Assembly: GCF_900110615.1 (NCBI RefSeq)
Contig: NZ_FOEI01000002.1
Location: forward strand, 527,859 to 591,858
DNA: 64,000 nt
Reading direction: 5' to 3'
Origin: Flavobacterium urocaniciphilum
Lineage (GTDB): Bacteria > Bacteroidota > Bacteroidia > Flavobacteriales > Flavobacteriaceae
Part shown: piece by piece, positions 24,211 through 32,662 of the stretch
Layout of the letters: each line of letters starts with the position of its first letter
Position numbering within the stretch: the first letter of the stretch is position 1
Made by a program: the position numbers and the translations under genes
The notes under the pieces: model-generated
Databases searched by the model: none
Told to the model about the DNA's origin: nothing
What the model saw: only the letters and a program-made list of their open reading frames with translations

Positions 24211-24612
24211 ATGAAAATTTCGGCAACAATAAAAAGTAGTTTTCAAATTCATGAAGTGAATGTTGAAACAGAAAATAACGGAAAACAACTTTCAATTTCT
24301 CCAAAGGAAAGTGGATACGGTTCATCTATAAATGGAGGAGAATTCCTTTTTTTAGCTTTAGCCACTTGTTTTTGTAATGATATTTATAGAGAAGCGGCTA
24401 AAAGAAATGTTGTAATAGATGGAGTAAATGTTTTGGTTTCTGGTGAATTTGGAGGCGAGGGTGAATCCGCTAAAAATATAAATTATAAAGTTGATATTAA
24501 AGCAAATGGACTTACAGAAACAGAAATTGAAAATCTAATTCAACAAGTTGATACAATTGCTGAAATTCATAATACTTTGCGAAAAGGTATAAATGTTACT
24601 TTAATTAAATAA
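24211..24612 (+). CDS. OsmC/Ohr-family peroxiredoxin-like protein
   Basis: A 133-residue protein with the OsmC pattern: a small beta sheet, GYGSSINGGEFLFLALATCFCNDIYREAAKRN with a redox cysteine, and GVNVLVSGEFGGEG. The helix-borne cysteine pair typical of Ohr/OsmC is represented by ATCFCND. The second family cysteine near the C-terminus is not evident, so catalytic organic-hydroperoxide reduction is uncertain; the YhfA-like subgroup is an alternative. It stands alone between two strong terminators. Confidence 0.75.
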   Translation: MKISATIKSSFQIHEVNVETENNGKQLSISPKESGYGSSINGGEFLFLALATCFCNDIYREAAKRNVVIDGVNVLVSGEFGGEGESAKNINYKVDIKANGLTETEIENLIQQVDTIAEIHNTLRKGINVTLIK

Positions 24613-24646
24613 AAAAGTCCGATTTCAATAGAAATCGGACTTTTTT
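24611..24646. terminator. Strong bidirectional terminator
   Basis: Sixteen-base perfect arms (24611-24626 and 24631-24646, core AGTCCGATTTC/GAAATCGGACT) with an AATA loop and A/T runs on both sides. The left arm overlaps the stop codon of the OsmC gene. It serves that gene and the convergent outer-membrane protein gene. Confidence 0.9.
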
Positions 24647-24661
24647 ATTGTTTCTTATTGA

Positions 24662-25252
24662 TTAGAATTTAAATCCACCTCCAATTTGGAATACCGAATT
24701 TTTACTATCAGAATTTTTTATTATTTCGTTAAAACTATACGTGTAACGAGCAGATAAGAAAAACTCATCAAAGTTTAATGATAATCCACCGGCTAATGCG
24801 GTATCAAAACTATTGATGTCATTTCTTTCAATTTCAGAATTATTATTCACTACTTTTTCATTAATTTTTAATCCGAATTGAGGTCCTAATTCAAATGCAA
24901 TGGTATTTCCGGCATATAATTTTAATAAAACTGGTAAATTGATATAATCAATTTGGTATTCCTCAGAATAATTTGTGCCTAAAAATGTGTAATTATTCTC
25001 AAAACCCTGACGTGAATAAATCATTTCAGGTTGAATATAGATTACTTTTTCTGCGATTGGTATTTCACCCATAAATCCTACATAAAAACTTGTTCTAGGA
25101 TCTAAACCATCTTCAAACTTTCCTTGAGTAACTGTTGAATAATTCAACCCGCCTTTGATACCAAATTTTGCATCACTATTACTTTTTGATTCTTCTTGTG
25201 AAAAAGCTGATATCGAAATAAAAGCAGTTACTAATAAAATGACTTTTTTCAT
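24662..25252 (-). CDS. Outer-membrane beta-barrel protein, porin family
   Basis: A 196-residue protein with a signal peptide ending ISAFSQ, then FGIKGGLNYSTV, a repeated aromatic/small-residue strand pattern, YIQPEMIYSRQGF, YINLPVLLKLYAG, FELGPQFGLKI and a final FQIGGGFKF with C-terminal Phe. This is the outer membrane beta-barrel (PF13568-like) family abundant in Bacteroidota, with eight predicted strands. The function is unknown: it may be structural or a small-solute barrel. Its 3' end is at the bidirectional terminator; a 250-bp region of low-complexity DNA follows upstream, without a recognisable gene. Confidence 0.8.
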   Translation of the reverse strand: MKKVILLVTAFISISAFSQEESKSNSDAKFGIKGGLNYSTVTQGKFEDGLDPRTSFYVGFMGEIPIAEKVIYIQPEMIYSRQGFENNYTFLGTNYSEEYQIDYINLPVLLKLYAGNTIAFELGPQFGLKINEKVVNNNSEIERNDINSFDTALAGGLSLNFDEFFLSARYTYSFNEIIKNSDSKNSVFQIGGGFKF

Positions 25253-25460
25253 AATAATTAATTTAGGTTAATATTAAATTGAATTTAGGTATTTATTATT
25301 TTTCACTTTTTGTTTTTAGGTTGTATTGAGTGTCTTCAAATTTCGTGCCTTTTTTAGTTTAAAGTTTCCTAAAAATGAAAGAAACTATTTATAATTAACG
25401 CATTTTGTCGGCTATTATTGTTTATTGCCGAGTAGCATTCCTTAAGTTTTAGTCATAAAA

Positions 25461-25492
25461 AAAGTCCGTGATGAAGAATCAACACGGACTTT
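25461..25492 (-). terminator. Terminator of rny
   Basis: AAAGTCCGTG (25461-25470) pairs with CACGGACTTT (25483-25492). On the minus strand it is followed by a long T-run, right after the rny stop codon at 25512. Confidence 0.85.
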
Positions 25493-25511
25493 AAAATATA
25501 TAGTTATTAGA

Positions 25512-27074
25512 TTATTTAGCGATATTAACAGCTCTTGTTTCTCTAATTACAGTTACTTTAACTTGACCTGGATAAGTCATTTCAGTTTGAATTTTGTGTG
25601 AAATTTCAAATGATAAGTTAGAAGCCATATCGTCAGAAACTTTTTCACTTTCCACTAATACACGTAATTCTCTACCAGCTTGAATAGCATAGGCATTTTT
25701 AACGCCTTGGAAGCTGTAAGCTACTTCTTCTAAGTCTTTTAAACGTTGAATGTACGAATCTAAAACTTGTCTTCTAGCGCCAGGTCTAGCTCCTGAAATA
25801 GCATCACAAACTTGAACGATTGGAGAAATTAATGATTTCATTTCAATTTCGTCGTGGTGTGCTCCAATAGCATTACAAACTTCTTCTTTTTCACCATATT
25901 TCTCAGCCCATTGCATACCTAAAATTGCGTGAGGCAATTCGCTTTCTGTTTCTGGTACTTTTCCAATATCGTGTAATAAACCAGCTCTTTTAGCTAATTT
26001 TACGTTTAAGCCTAATTCTGCAGCCATTAAACCACATAATTTAGATACTTCTCTTGAGTGTTGTAATAAGTTTTGTCCGTAAGAAGAACGGTATTTCATT
26101 CTACCAACGATTTTAATTAATTCTGGGTGTAAACCGTGAATTCCTAAATCGATAACTGTACGTTTACCAACTTCGATGATTTCTTCTTCGATTTGTTTTT
26201 GAGTTTTCGCAACAACTTCTTCAATACGTGCTGGGTGTATACGTCCGTCTGTTACTAATTTATGTAACGCTAAACGAGCGATTTCTCTTCTTACTGGATC
26301 GAAACAAGATAAAATGATTGCTTCCGGAGTATCGTCAACAATGATTTCAACACCAGTTGCTGCTTCAATAGCTCTAATGTTTCTTCCTTCTCTACCGATA
26401 ATTCTACCTTTTACATCATCAGATTCAATGTTGAATACAGAAACACAGTTTTCTACTGCTTCTTCTGTTCCAACACGTTGAATAGTATTGATGATAATCT
26501 TTTTAGCTTCTTGTTGAGCCGTCATTTTAGCCTCTTCAATAGTTTCTTGAATGTGTGCCATAGCATTTGTTTTTGCTTCGGCTTTCAAGCTTTCTACTAA
26601 TTGATTTTTAGCTTCATCAGCAGACAATCCAGAAATAACTTCTAATTGTTCAATTTGGCTTTTATGTAATTTATCAACTTCTTGAGATTTTTTGTCTAAT
26701 TGCTCAATTTTGTTGTTATAATCGTTGATTTTGTTTTCTAATTCGTCGTTAGATTTCTTGCTCTTTGCTAATTCATTAGAAATTTGAGATTCTTTATCTC
26801 TTGTTCTTTTTTCAGCTTCAGCTATTTTTTTGTCTTTTGCTAATATTTCTTTCTCGTGCTCTGATTTTAGCTCTAAAAATTTCTCTTTTGCTTGAAGTAA
26901 TTTATCTTTTTTAATAGTTTCAGCTTCAGCTTTAGCGTCTTTTAATATAGAGCCTGCTTCTTTTTTTGCATTTTTGATTAGGTTTGAAACGTTGCTTTTT
27001 TCTAGAAATTTAGCAATTCCAAAACCTAAAGCTATTCCGGCGACGATTCCAATTATTATACTTAATGGTTCCAT
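25512..27074 (-). CDS. rny: Ribonuclease Y
   Basis: Membrane-anchored endoribonuclease that starts mRNA decay. From the ATG at 27074 (MEPLSIIIG), 520 residues: an N-terminal transmembrane helix (about 4-24), a long coiled coil (30-180), a KH domain with [15 protein letters not shown], and an HD domain with the catalytic His-Asp in [10 protein letters not shown] and AHHDEIE. Length and order match RNase Y exactly. An upstream ATG at 27161 would run through the 6S RNA and was rejected. It follows zapA and the ncRNA on the same strand; the ncRNA ends 18 bp before this start. Confidence 0.97.
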   Translation of the reverse strand: MEPLSIIIGIVAGIALGFGIAKFLEKSNVSNLIKNAKKEAGSILKDAKAEAETIKKDKLLQAKEKFLELKSEHEKEILAKDKKIAEAEKRTRDKESQISNELAKSKKSNDELENKINDYNNKIEQLDKKSQEVDKLHKSQIEQLEVISGLSADEAKNQLVESLKAEAKTNAMAHIQETIEEAKMTAQQEAKKIIINTIQRVGTEEAVENCVSVFNIESDDVKGRIIGREGRNIRAIEAATGVEIIVDDTPEAIILSCFDPVRREIARLALHKLVTDGRIHPARIEEVVAKTQKQIEEEIIEVGKRTVIDLGIHGLHPELIKIVGRMKYRSSYGQNLLQHSREVSKLCGLMAAELGLNVKLAKRAGLLHDIGKVPETESELPHAILGMQWAEKYGEKEEVCNAIGAHHDEIEMKSLISPIVQVCDAISGARPGARRQVLDSYIQRLKDLEEVAYSFQGVKNAYAIQAGRELRVLVESEKVSDDMASNLSFEISHKIQTEMTYPGQVKVTVIRETRAVNIAK

Positions 27075-27092
27075 AATATAGTTTAGATTAAT

Positions 27093-27251
27093 AAAAAAAG
27101 CCCACATTAGGGGTCTGAATAAACTCGATTCAAACAGGATTTGAGCTAGCGCAATGTTCAAGGATTCCTACGAATAGGACGTGCTTTAGTATTGCAGATT
27201 CACTCTTTTAATAGTTAGTGTTGAGTTTATCAAATATGTACTAATGTGGGC
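27093..27251 (-). ncRNA. ssrS: 6S RNA (6S-Flavo-like)
   Basis: On the minus strand the RNA begins GCCCACATTAG (27241-27251) and ends CTAATGTGGGC (27100-27110) followed by seven Ts, so an 11-bp closing stem is also the terminator. A second helix ATAAACTC/GAGTTTAT and an apical hairpin TCCTA-TTCG-TAGGA flank open regions, giving the long rod with a central bubble typical of 6S RNA. The gene order zapA, 6S, rny parallels the zapA-ssrS adjacency in Proteobacteria; a Flavobacteria-specific 6S family is described in Rfam. 6S RNA mimics an open promoter and binds sigma-70-type RNA polymerase. Confidence 0.8.
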
Positions 27252-27282
27252 AGTATCTTTAGTTTATTGTATGAACGTAATT

Positions 27283-27576
27283 CTATTTTGAAAGGAAACT
27301 TTCAATTTTTTCGTCGAGTTTTTTCAATCTATCAAAAGCATCTACTAAATCTGTAGATTTATCTATTTGAGTTTGTTCTATTTGAGAAGCAAATTGTAAA
27401 GCACACATGGCTAAAACATCTTGCTTGTCTCTTACTGCATAGCTTTCTTCAAACTTTTTAATCGTTGCATCTATCTTCTTAGAGGCTGTTCTTAAACCTT
27501 CTTCTTGAGTTGTTTCCACTGTTAATGGATAGACTCTGTCTGCAATTGATATTTTTATTTTTAACTTTTCTGCCAT
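27283..27576 (-). CDS. zapA: Cell division protein ZapA
   Basis: Z-ring-associated protein, 97 residues, that bundles FtsZ filaments. It shows KIKISIADRVYPLTVETTQEEGLRTASKKIDATIKKFEE, the ZapA core with an N-terminal globular part and a C-terminal coiled coil ending in FDRLKKLDEKIESF. It lies 2 bp after the coiled-coil gene and 31 bp before the 6S RNA. The 6S RNA could be processed from its transcript, as in enterobacteria. Confidence 0.9.
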   Translation of the reverse strand: MAEKLKIKISIADRVYPLTVETTQEEGLRTASKKIDATIKKFEESYAVRDKQDVLAMCALQFASQIEQTQIDKSTDLVDAFDRLKKLDEKIESFLSK

Positions 27577-27578
27577 AA

Positions 27579-27869
27579 TTATTCAGAAAGTTGAGCTATA
27601 CAATAGTCGATTTCTCTAATCAACGAATTTATTTTGAGTTTTGTTTCTCTTTTATATTCTTCACTGCCTAGAAGAGAATTTGTAATTTTTAAACTTTCTA
27701 ACTCTTGTTGTAAAACACTAAGTTTTTCGTTTTTTTCTTGTGCTGCTGCCTTAATTTCCGTCAATTCTCGAGTTAAATTTTGGTTTAACTGCTCTAAATT
27801 CTCCAATTTTTTTGATAATTTGAAGAATTTTACTTCAAGAGAATCAATGACTTTTGACAACTCACTCAT
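27579..27869 (-). CDS. ZapB-like coiled-coil protein
   Basis: A 96-residue protein that is almost entirely heptad-like coiled coil (SLEVKFFKLSKKLENLEQLNQNLTRELTEI), rich in Lys/Glu/Leu. No enzyme motif. Its stop codon lies 2 bp from zapA in the same operon, which suggests a role in cell division as a ZapA partner; sequence similarity to ZapB itself is only through composition. Bacteroidota often have such a gene next to zapA. Function unproven. Confidence 0.65.
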   Translation of the reverse strand: MSELSKVIDSLEVKFFKLSKKLENLEQLNQNLTRELTEIKAAAQEKNEKLSVLQQELESLKITNSLLGSEEYKRETKLKINSLIREIDYCIAQLSE

Positions 27870-27974
27870 TACAATCTTATTCTTTTCTTGATTTTACAAA
27901 TTTAAAACTTCAATCTTAAAATTCAATACTTTTTTTCAAAAAATTAAATCTTTTTTTAAATCATTGCTAACTAC

Positions 27975-29015
27975 TTAGTTTTCTTCAAATTTTTTACTTT
28001 TAATGAAGTCAATTATCAAAGTTGCTATTAATTTTCCAGTTAAATGATTGTTGTTTGAAGAATCTAAATCGGGTGCGCCTTCACAAATATGGAAATAACT
28101 AGCATTGTTTTCGCTTCCAGCTAAATGTACAAATTGACGCGCTTTTTCTACACTAAATCCGCTTAAAGTCATGGCGCTACTAGGAATTCCTGGTATGGCG
28201 TCTAAATCTAATTCTAAACCAAAAGGTGTATTAGAAATGAATTTTAACGATTGTGTAATTTCATTAGTATAACTTTTTTCTTTTCGAACTCCAATTTCTT
28301 CGTAAGTTACATATTTAACTCTATCCTCAATTGATTTTAAAGTATTAAATACACTTTTAGAAACAAAATTTTCATGTAGTCCAAAGATGAAATAGCGTTT
28401 TAAAAATCCTTCTTCAAAAGCATAAGTAAATCCATTTCCACTATGACGACCTTCCATAATTCTAAAATCGGTATGCGCATCAAAATTTATGGCATTAACA
28501 GGCATTCCTTTGGCTAACGCTAATCCTTTTATGTTTCCGTAAGCATTATTATGTCCGCCGCCAACAATAATTGGATATTTACCCGCTTTTACAATTGCAC
28601 TAATAACAAAAGAAACTTCTTTGTCGATATTTTCAACTAAACTGAATAGTTTTTTTCGGTCTTCTTTGTCTTGTTGGTTCAATGATTTTGAAATTTCCAT
28701 TTCATTAGAAAAATCAATTTCACCTAGTGCTATTAATTCATTTCCTTTGCAAAACTTGTTGTGTTGGAAGTTTACTAAACTTTTTAAAGCACTTTCAAAA
28801 GCTGAAGCAGTGCCAACTCTACCCATATTTGCTTTTACACCGATGTCTTCTGGTAATCCAATTAAAACGAATTTTGCATTACAATTTGTAATAAATTCCT
28901 TCCAGTTTTCATTGGCAGGAACAGTCAAAATCTTTTCTCCGAACTTTATTTCGCCACTTCTATGTTGTGTAATCTTTGCTAAATCCTTAGAATTGAATAC
29001 TTTCAGTTTTTCCAT
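27975..29015 (-). CDS. Arginase/formimidoylglutamase-family ureohydrolase
   Basis: A 346-residue protein from the ATG at 29015 (upstream ATG at 29060 adds 15 residues that lack family similarity). Ureohydrolase signatures: GGGHNNAYGN (first Mn ligand His), NFDAHTDFR (Asp-Ala-His-Thr-Asp), and ELDLDAIPG near the C-terminus (remaining Asp ligands). The long N-terminal part resembles Bacteroidota formimidoylglutamase (HutG-type), but there are no other histidine-degradation genes here. Arginase or agmatinase activity is therefore equally possible. Gene is isolated, with no close neighbour on either strand in the same direction. Confidence 0.8.
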   Translation of the reverse strand: MEKLKVFNSKDLAKITQHRSGEIKFGEKILTVPANENWKEFITNCNAKFVLIGLPEDIGVKANMGRVGTASAFESALKSLVNFQHNKFCKGNELIALGEIDFSNEMEISKSLNQQDKEDRKKLFSLVENIDKEVSFVISAIVKAGKYPIIVGGGHNNAYGNIKGLALAKGMPVNAINFDAHTDFRIMEGRHSGNGFTYAFEEGFLKRYFIFGLHENFVSKSVFNTLKSIEDRVKYVTYEEIGVRKEKSYTNEITQSLKFISNTPFGLELDLDAIPGIPSSAMTLSGFSVEKARQFVHLAGSENNASYFHICEGAPDLDSSNNNHLTGKLIATLIIDFIKSKKFEEN

Positions 29016-29128
29016 AACTTGTTTTATAAGCATTCCAAATATAATATTTTCAAGAAACATAGCGTTATATAGTAATAAAAATAAATAAAATTTTAAATTT
29101 GTAATAATATTAACCTAAATCATAAAAA

Positions 29129-30025
29129 ATGGAATTAAACCAATCTAATCCGCGAAATTCAGGTTTAAAAGCTGCTGTTGTAGTTTTAGCGTTACTTTTA
29201 ATGGGAAGTTTAGCTTACATGTATAAATTGAATCAAGACAAATCAGAAGTTGATTCAACTTTAACAAAAACAATGACTGAAAAAGAAAAATTTCAGAAAG
29301 AATTAGAAGCTAAAATTGCTGAATATGATGCTGCGATTGCTGATAATACTGCTTTAAAAGGTGAGTTAGAAACTGAGCAAGCTAAAATTGTTGAGTTATT
29401 AGAAAAACTTAAAAAATCGGATGGAAACGTTGCGGAAATGTCTAAATACAAGAATGAGTACGTGAAGTTGAAAAGAGAAATGGATAATTTAATTGCTGAA
29501 AATAATTTATTAAAAGAGAAAAATACGAGTTTAACTAAAAATTTAGATAGTACAAACGTTGTTTTATCTAATGTAAAAACGGCAAATGATACGTTAACGG
29601 CTAAAAACGAAAACTTAGCTAAAACAGTTGAAAAAGGTCAAAAATTATCAGTTTTAAACTTAACTACTTTAGCTGTTAAACAAAGAAGTTCTGGAAAACA
29701 AATTGATACGGATAAAGCGAGTAGAGCAGACGTTTTAAAAATTAGCTTTACTATTGCAGAAAATCAAATTGCTAAAACTGGTGAAAGAACGTATTTTGTT
29801 CAAGTAATTGATAGTAAAAACAATGTGTTAGGGGATAAGAAAACAGAAACATTCGGAAGTACTTATTTACCTTACAGTTTCCAAAAAACAATTAAATATG
29901 AAAACAAAACGGTTCAAGTTCAAGAAGATTTACCCGTTAAGAGTATTTCTGCAGGATCGTATTTTGTAAATGTATTTGATAAAAATGGTGATTTAGTTTC
30001 TAAAACTAGTTTCCAATTAAGATAA
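29129..30025 (+). CDS. Membrane-anchored periplasmic coiled-coil protein
   Basis: A 298-residue protein: a short cytoplasmic head, one transmembrane helix (about 14-32), then a long periplasmic coiled coil (about 38-175), and a C-terminal beta-rich domain of about 110 residues (ISFTIAENQIAKTGERTYFVQVIDSKNNVLG, then FVNVFDKNGDLVSKTSFQLR). The family is found in Flavobacteriaceae and has no assigned function. Its -7 box TAAATTTG lies at 29094-29101. A strong terminator follows. A structural or stalk-like role is plausible from the rod-shaped middle. Confidence 0.7.
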   Translation: MELNQSNPRNSGLKAAVVVLALLLMGSLAYMYKLNQDKSEVDSTLTKTMTEKEKFQKELEAKIAEYDAAIADNTALKGELETEQAKIVELLEKLKKSDGNVAEMSKYKNEYVKLKREMDNLIAENNLLKEKNTSLTKNLDSTNVVLSNVKTANDTLTAKNENLAKTVEKGQKLSVLNLTTLAVKQRSSGKQIDTDKASRADVLKISFTIAENQIAKTGERTYFVQVIDSKNNVLGDKKTETFGSTYLPYSFQKTIKYENKTVQVQEDLPVKSISAGSYFVNVFDKNGDLVSKTSFQLR

Positions 30026-30042
30026 TTACTTTAAGTACAAAT

Positions 30043-30083
30043 AAAAAATCCCGTCTTGTTTTTGTAATAAGACGGGATTTTTT
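30043..30083. terminator. Bidirectional terminator
   Basis: AAAAAATCCCGTCTT (30043-30057) and AAGACGGGATTTTT (30069-30083) form a 14-bp stem. It serves the coiled-coil gene and the convergent superoxide dismutase gene. Confidence 0.9.
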
Positions 30084-30089
30084 TTAATA

Positions 30090-30869
30090 CTATTCTGTTG
30101 GTTTAGTTGAAACCGAATTGAATTTTTCATTGACTTTATTCCAATTGATGATATTGAAAAATCCGTCAATATATTCTTTACGTTTGTTTTGATATTTTAA
30201 ATAATAAGCGTGTTCCCAAACATCTAAGGTTAATATAGGTGTTCCTTTTACTTCTGCTTTCGACATTAGTGGATTATCTTGATTAGCAGTTGTTGTGATG
30301 ACTAATTTACCTGATTTGTCTACAATTAACCAAACCCATCCTGAGCCGAATAGTTTGGTAGCACTTTCTGTAAATTGTTTCTTAAATCCTTCAAAAGAGC
30401 CAAAATCTTTATTAATTGCTTCTAAAACTTCACCCGTTGCATCGCCACCGTTTGCATTTAAAATTTCGAAAAACAAATTATGATTGTAATATCCACCTGC
30501 ATTATTACGGATGTCTGTTTTACTCATGTCTAATTTTTGAAGAATATCTTCAATAGATTTTGATTCTAAATCGGTTCCTTTTAATGCGGCATTTAATTTA
30601 TTGCAATATCCTACATGATGTTTGGAATAATGTGTTTCCATAGTTTTTGCGTCTATAAAAGGCTCTAATGCATTATATGCATATGGTAAACCTTTCATTT
30701 GGAAAGCGCCTTCCTCATCTTCTGCTTTTACATCAGCAGGATTTCCCATTGCAGTTGTTTCTACTTTTTCAGGTTCTGGAATAGTAACTTCAATTAATTC
30801 TTTTTCTTTTTTACAACTTACAAGACTTAGCGTAGTTACTGTAAGTAACAATATGATTTTGTTTTTCAT
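30090..30869 (-). CDS. Lipoprotein Fe/Mn superoxide dismutase
   Basis: Detoxifies superoxide. The 259-residue protein has a signal peptide with lipobox ending LVSC (Cys19), a spacer of about 40 charged residues, and a full SOD domain with metal ligands His80 (THYSKHH), His130 (GGYYNHNLFF), Asp216 and His220 (LDVWEHAYYL). The Gln in ANQDNP and the GGDATG pattern suggest a manganese or cambialistic rather than strict iron enzyme. The lipoprotein signal puts it in the envelope rather than the cytoplasm, which is unusual for this family. It is probably monocistronic. Confidence 0.93.
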   Translation of the reverse strand: MKNKIILLLTVTTLSLVSCKKEKELIEVTIPEPEKVETTAMGNPADVKAEDEEGAFQMKGLPYAYNALEPFIDAKTMETHYSKHHVGYCNKLNAALKGTDLESKSIEDILQKLDMSKTDIRNNAGGYYNHNLFFEILNANGGDATGEVLEAINKDFGSFEGFKKQFTESATKLFGSGWVWLIVDKSGKLVITTTANQDNPLMSKAEVKGTPILTLDVWEHAYYLKYQNKRKEYIDGFFNIINWNKVNEKFNSVSTKPTE

Positions 30870-30909
30870 TTAATAAATTATTATTGATTTTAAACCGATA
30901 CAAAATTAA

Positions 30910-30937
30910 AAAAGATAAACATTACTGTCTATCTTTT
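30910..30937 (-). terminator. Terminator overlapping the end of the acyl-CoA-binding protein gene
   Basis: Read on the minus strand AAAAGATA (30930-30937) pairs with TATCTTTT (30910-30917), then a short T-run. The stem contains part of the last codons and the stop codon lies in the loop. Confidence 0.6.
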
Positions 30938-31206
30938 AACATTTGATGTATTATTTCTATGTATTTTTCTTTTGCTTCATCAGCACTTAAATGACGAACT
31001 TGCATCCAGGCATTTTGTTTAAAAGCTGTAATAAGTTCATCAGATTCGTATCCGTGATGACTGTAACTTATGTTTTCTGAAAGTGCTTGTTTATAATAAG
31101 CATAAAGAACTAACTGTACATCTTGCGGTACAGAAGTTTTAGGAATTTGTTCGTTTGCGATTCGAATTGCTTCCTTAAATCTTTCATCTAACGATAATTC
31201 GCTCAT
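30922..31206 (-). CDS. Acyl-CoA-binding protein
   Basis: A 94-residue four-helix protein with the ACBP hallmark VLYAYYKQALSENISY, the KQNAWMQVRHLSADEAKEKYIEII end and a family-typical length. It binds medium- and long-chain acyl-CoA esters in the cytoplasm. It follows psd with no gap and so belongs to the phospholipid-synthesis operon; delivery of acyl chains or control of the pool is a sensible role. The terminator overlaps its 3' end. Confidence 0.88.
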   Translation of the reverse strand: MSELSLDERFKEAIRIANEQIPKTSVPQDVQLVLYAYYKQALSENISYSHHGYESDELITAFKQNAWMQVRHLSADEAKEKYIEIIHQMLKDRQ

Positions 31207-31866
31207 TTATTTTTTACTAATTACTGTTTTATTACCAATGGCTTTATCACCAAGTTTTACATTGATTTCTGTCCCAATAGGGAAGTATAAATCTACTCTT
31301 GATCCAAACTTGATAAATCCAGCATCTTTACCTTGAACAACTCTCATGCCTTCTTCAGCATAATTGATAATTCTTTTCGCTAAAGCACCTGCAATTTGAC
31401 GATACATAATTTCGCCATACACTCTATTTTCAATAACTACTGTAGTTCTTTCGTTTTCTTCACTTGCTTTTGGATGCCAAGCTACTAAAAACTTTCCAGG
31501 ATGATATTTGCTATATTTTACAATTCCATTAACCGCATAACGTGTTACGTGAACATTTATTGGCGACATGAAAATAGATACCATTAATCGTTTGTCTTTA
31601 AAGTATTCTGGTTCGAAAACTTCTTCGATAACCACTACTTTTCCATCAACAGGAGCTAGAACATGATTGTCGCTATTGTCTGCAATTCTGGTTGGATTTC
31701 TGAAAAATTGAAGAATCATTATTAAGAAAAAAAGTAAAATGCATTGTAAAACAATACGGAATACTTTCTGATCGTGTAATAGATAATCAACACCAAAAAT
31801 CCCAGCAACTGTTATTAAAGTTGAAATTAAAATAATTTTTCCGCCTTCTGGATGAAACTTAAGCAT
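31207..31866 (-). CDS. psd: Phosphatidylserine decarboxylase proenzyme
   Basis: Makes phosphatidylethanolamine, the main phospholipid. The 219-residue protein has two N-terminal membrane segments, the LAPVDGKVVVIEEV block, FMSPINVHVTRYAVNG, and a C-terminal KFGSRVDLYFP in which the Gly-Ser bond is the autocleavage site producing the pyruvoyl cofactor. The short length and GSR form identify the compact bacterial type. Its start overlaps the end of cdsA by 8 bp, so translation is coupled. Confidence 0.92.
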   Translation of the reverse strand: MLKFHPEGGKIILISTLITVAGIFGVDYLLHDQKVFRIVLQCILLFFLIMILQFFRNPTRIADNSDNHVLAPVDGKVVVIEEVFEPEYFKDKRLMVSIFMSPINVHVTRYAVNGIVKYSKYHPGKFLVAWHPKASEENERTTVVIENRVYGEIMYRQIAGALAKRIINYAEEGMRVVQGKDAGFIKFGSRVDLYFPIGTEINVKLGDKAIGNKTVISKK

Positions 31867-32662
31867 AGTTAAAATAAATTAAATATAAAATATATAAAAA
31901 GGGAATCACAAAAATTACACTGTCTAATCGGTCTAAAATACCACCATGACCAGGCATTATGTTTCCACTATCTTTTACTCCTGTTTCTCTTTTGAATTTA
32001 GATTCAACTAAATCGCCAAGAGTACCGAATATTGTGATTATGATTGCTGTAATAATCCACAAAGTTACGTTAAAAAAAGTATAAAATTGACTAATAATTA
32101 TAGAAGCAATTATGGTGAATACTATACCACCTACAAATCCTTCTATAGTTTTCTTTGGTGATATTTTCTCCATTAGTTTATGTTTACCAATTGATTTACC
32201 TACTAAATAAGCAAAAGTATCATTGCACCAAATCATGATGAAAATAGCTAAAATAATTTCGTATTTAGCGGGTTTAATGAAACTTGGAATAGATAAAAGT
32301 AAAATAAAAGGTAAAGTAATGTATAAAAATAAATGACTGTACGTTTTATGGTATTTGGTAAAAGACTTGTTGTTGAACAAGTTAAACAATAATAAAATAT
32401 TGAAAATCAAACATCCAAATGCTACATAAATAAATTGCGCAGGTAAAATGTTACTTAAAAAATGTCCAACCGACATTAAAATGCCAAACATGGCAAAAAA
32501 GTAATAGTATTTATAATTTGTCATTATAGAAAACTCATAAATGCACAAACACATAAATACTGTGAATAAAATATGAAATGAAAGAGTAGAGAAAAGTGTG
32601 CAAAACACTAATAATGCTACATAAACAGCGCCACTTATTGCTCTTGTTAACGTTTCACTCAT
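31859..32662 (-). CDS. cdsA: Phosphatidate cytidylyltransferase (CDP-diglyceride synthase)
   Basis: Integral inner-membrane enzyme forming CDP-diacylglycerol from phosphatidic acid and CTP. The 267-residue protein has about eight membrane segments and the diagnostic C-terminal region: WCNDTFAYLVGKSIGKHK, SPKKTIEGFVGG and the signature ESKFKRETGVKDSGNIMPGHGGILDRLDS, with the catalytic aspartates. It precedes psd (8-bp overlap) and follows the LUD gene directly, in a lipid-synthesis operon. Confidence 0.95.
   Translation of the reverse strand: MSETLTRAISGAVYVALLVFCTLFSTLSFHILFTVFMCLCIYEFSIMTNYKYYYFFAMFGILMSVGHFLSNILPAQFIYVAFGCLIFNILLLFNLFNNKSFTKYHKTYSHLFLYITLPFILLLSIPSFIKPAKYEIILAIFIMIWCNDTFAYLVGKSIGKHKLMEKISPKKTIEGFVGGIVFTIIASIIISQFYTFFNVTLWIITAIIITIFGTLGDLVESKFKRETGVKDSGNIMPGHGGILDRLDSVIFVIPFLYILYLIYFNYA

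Noticed and set aside
25512..27161. Longer rny start at 27161
   Set aside because: It would translate the 6S RNA region; the family begins at the ATG at 27074.
28621..29088. 155-codon open frame opposite the arginase-family gene
   Set aside because: It is antisense to a well-conserved ureohydrolase and has no recognisable domain.
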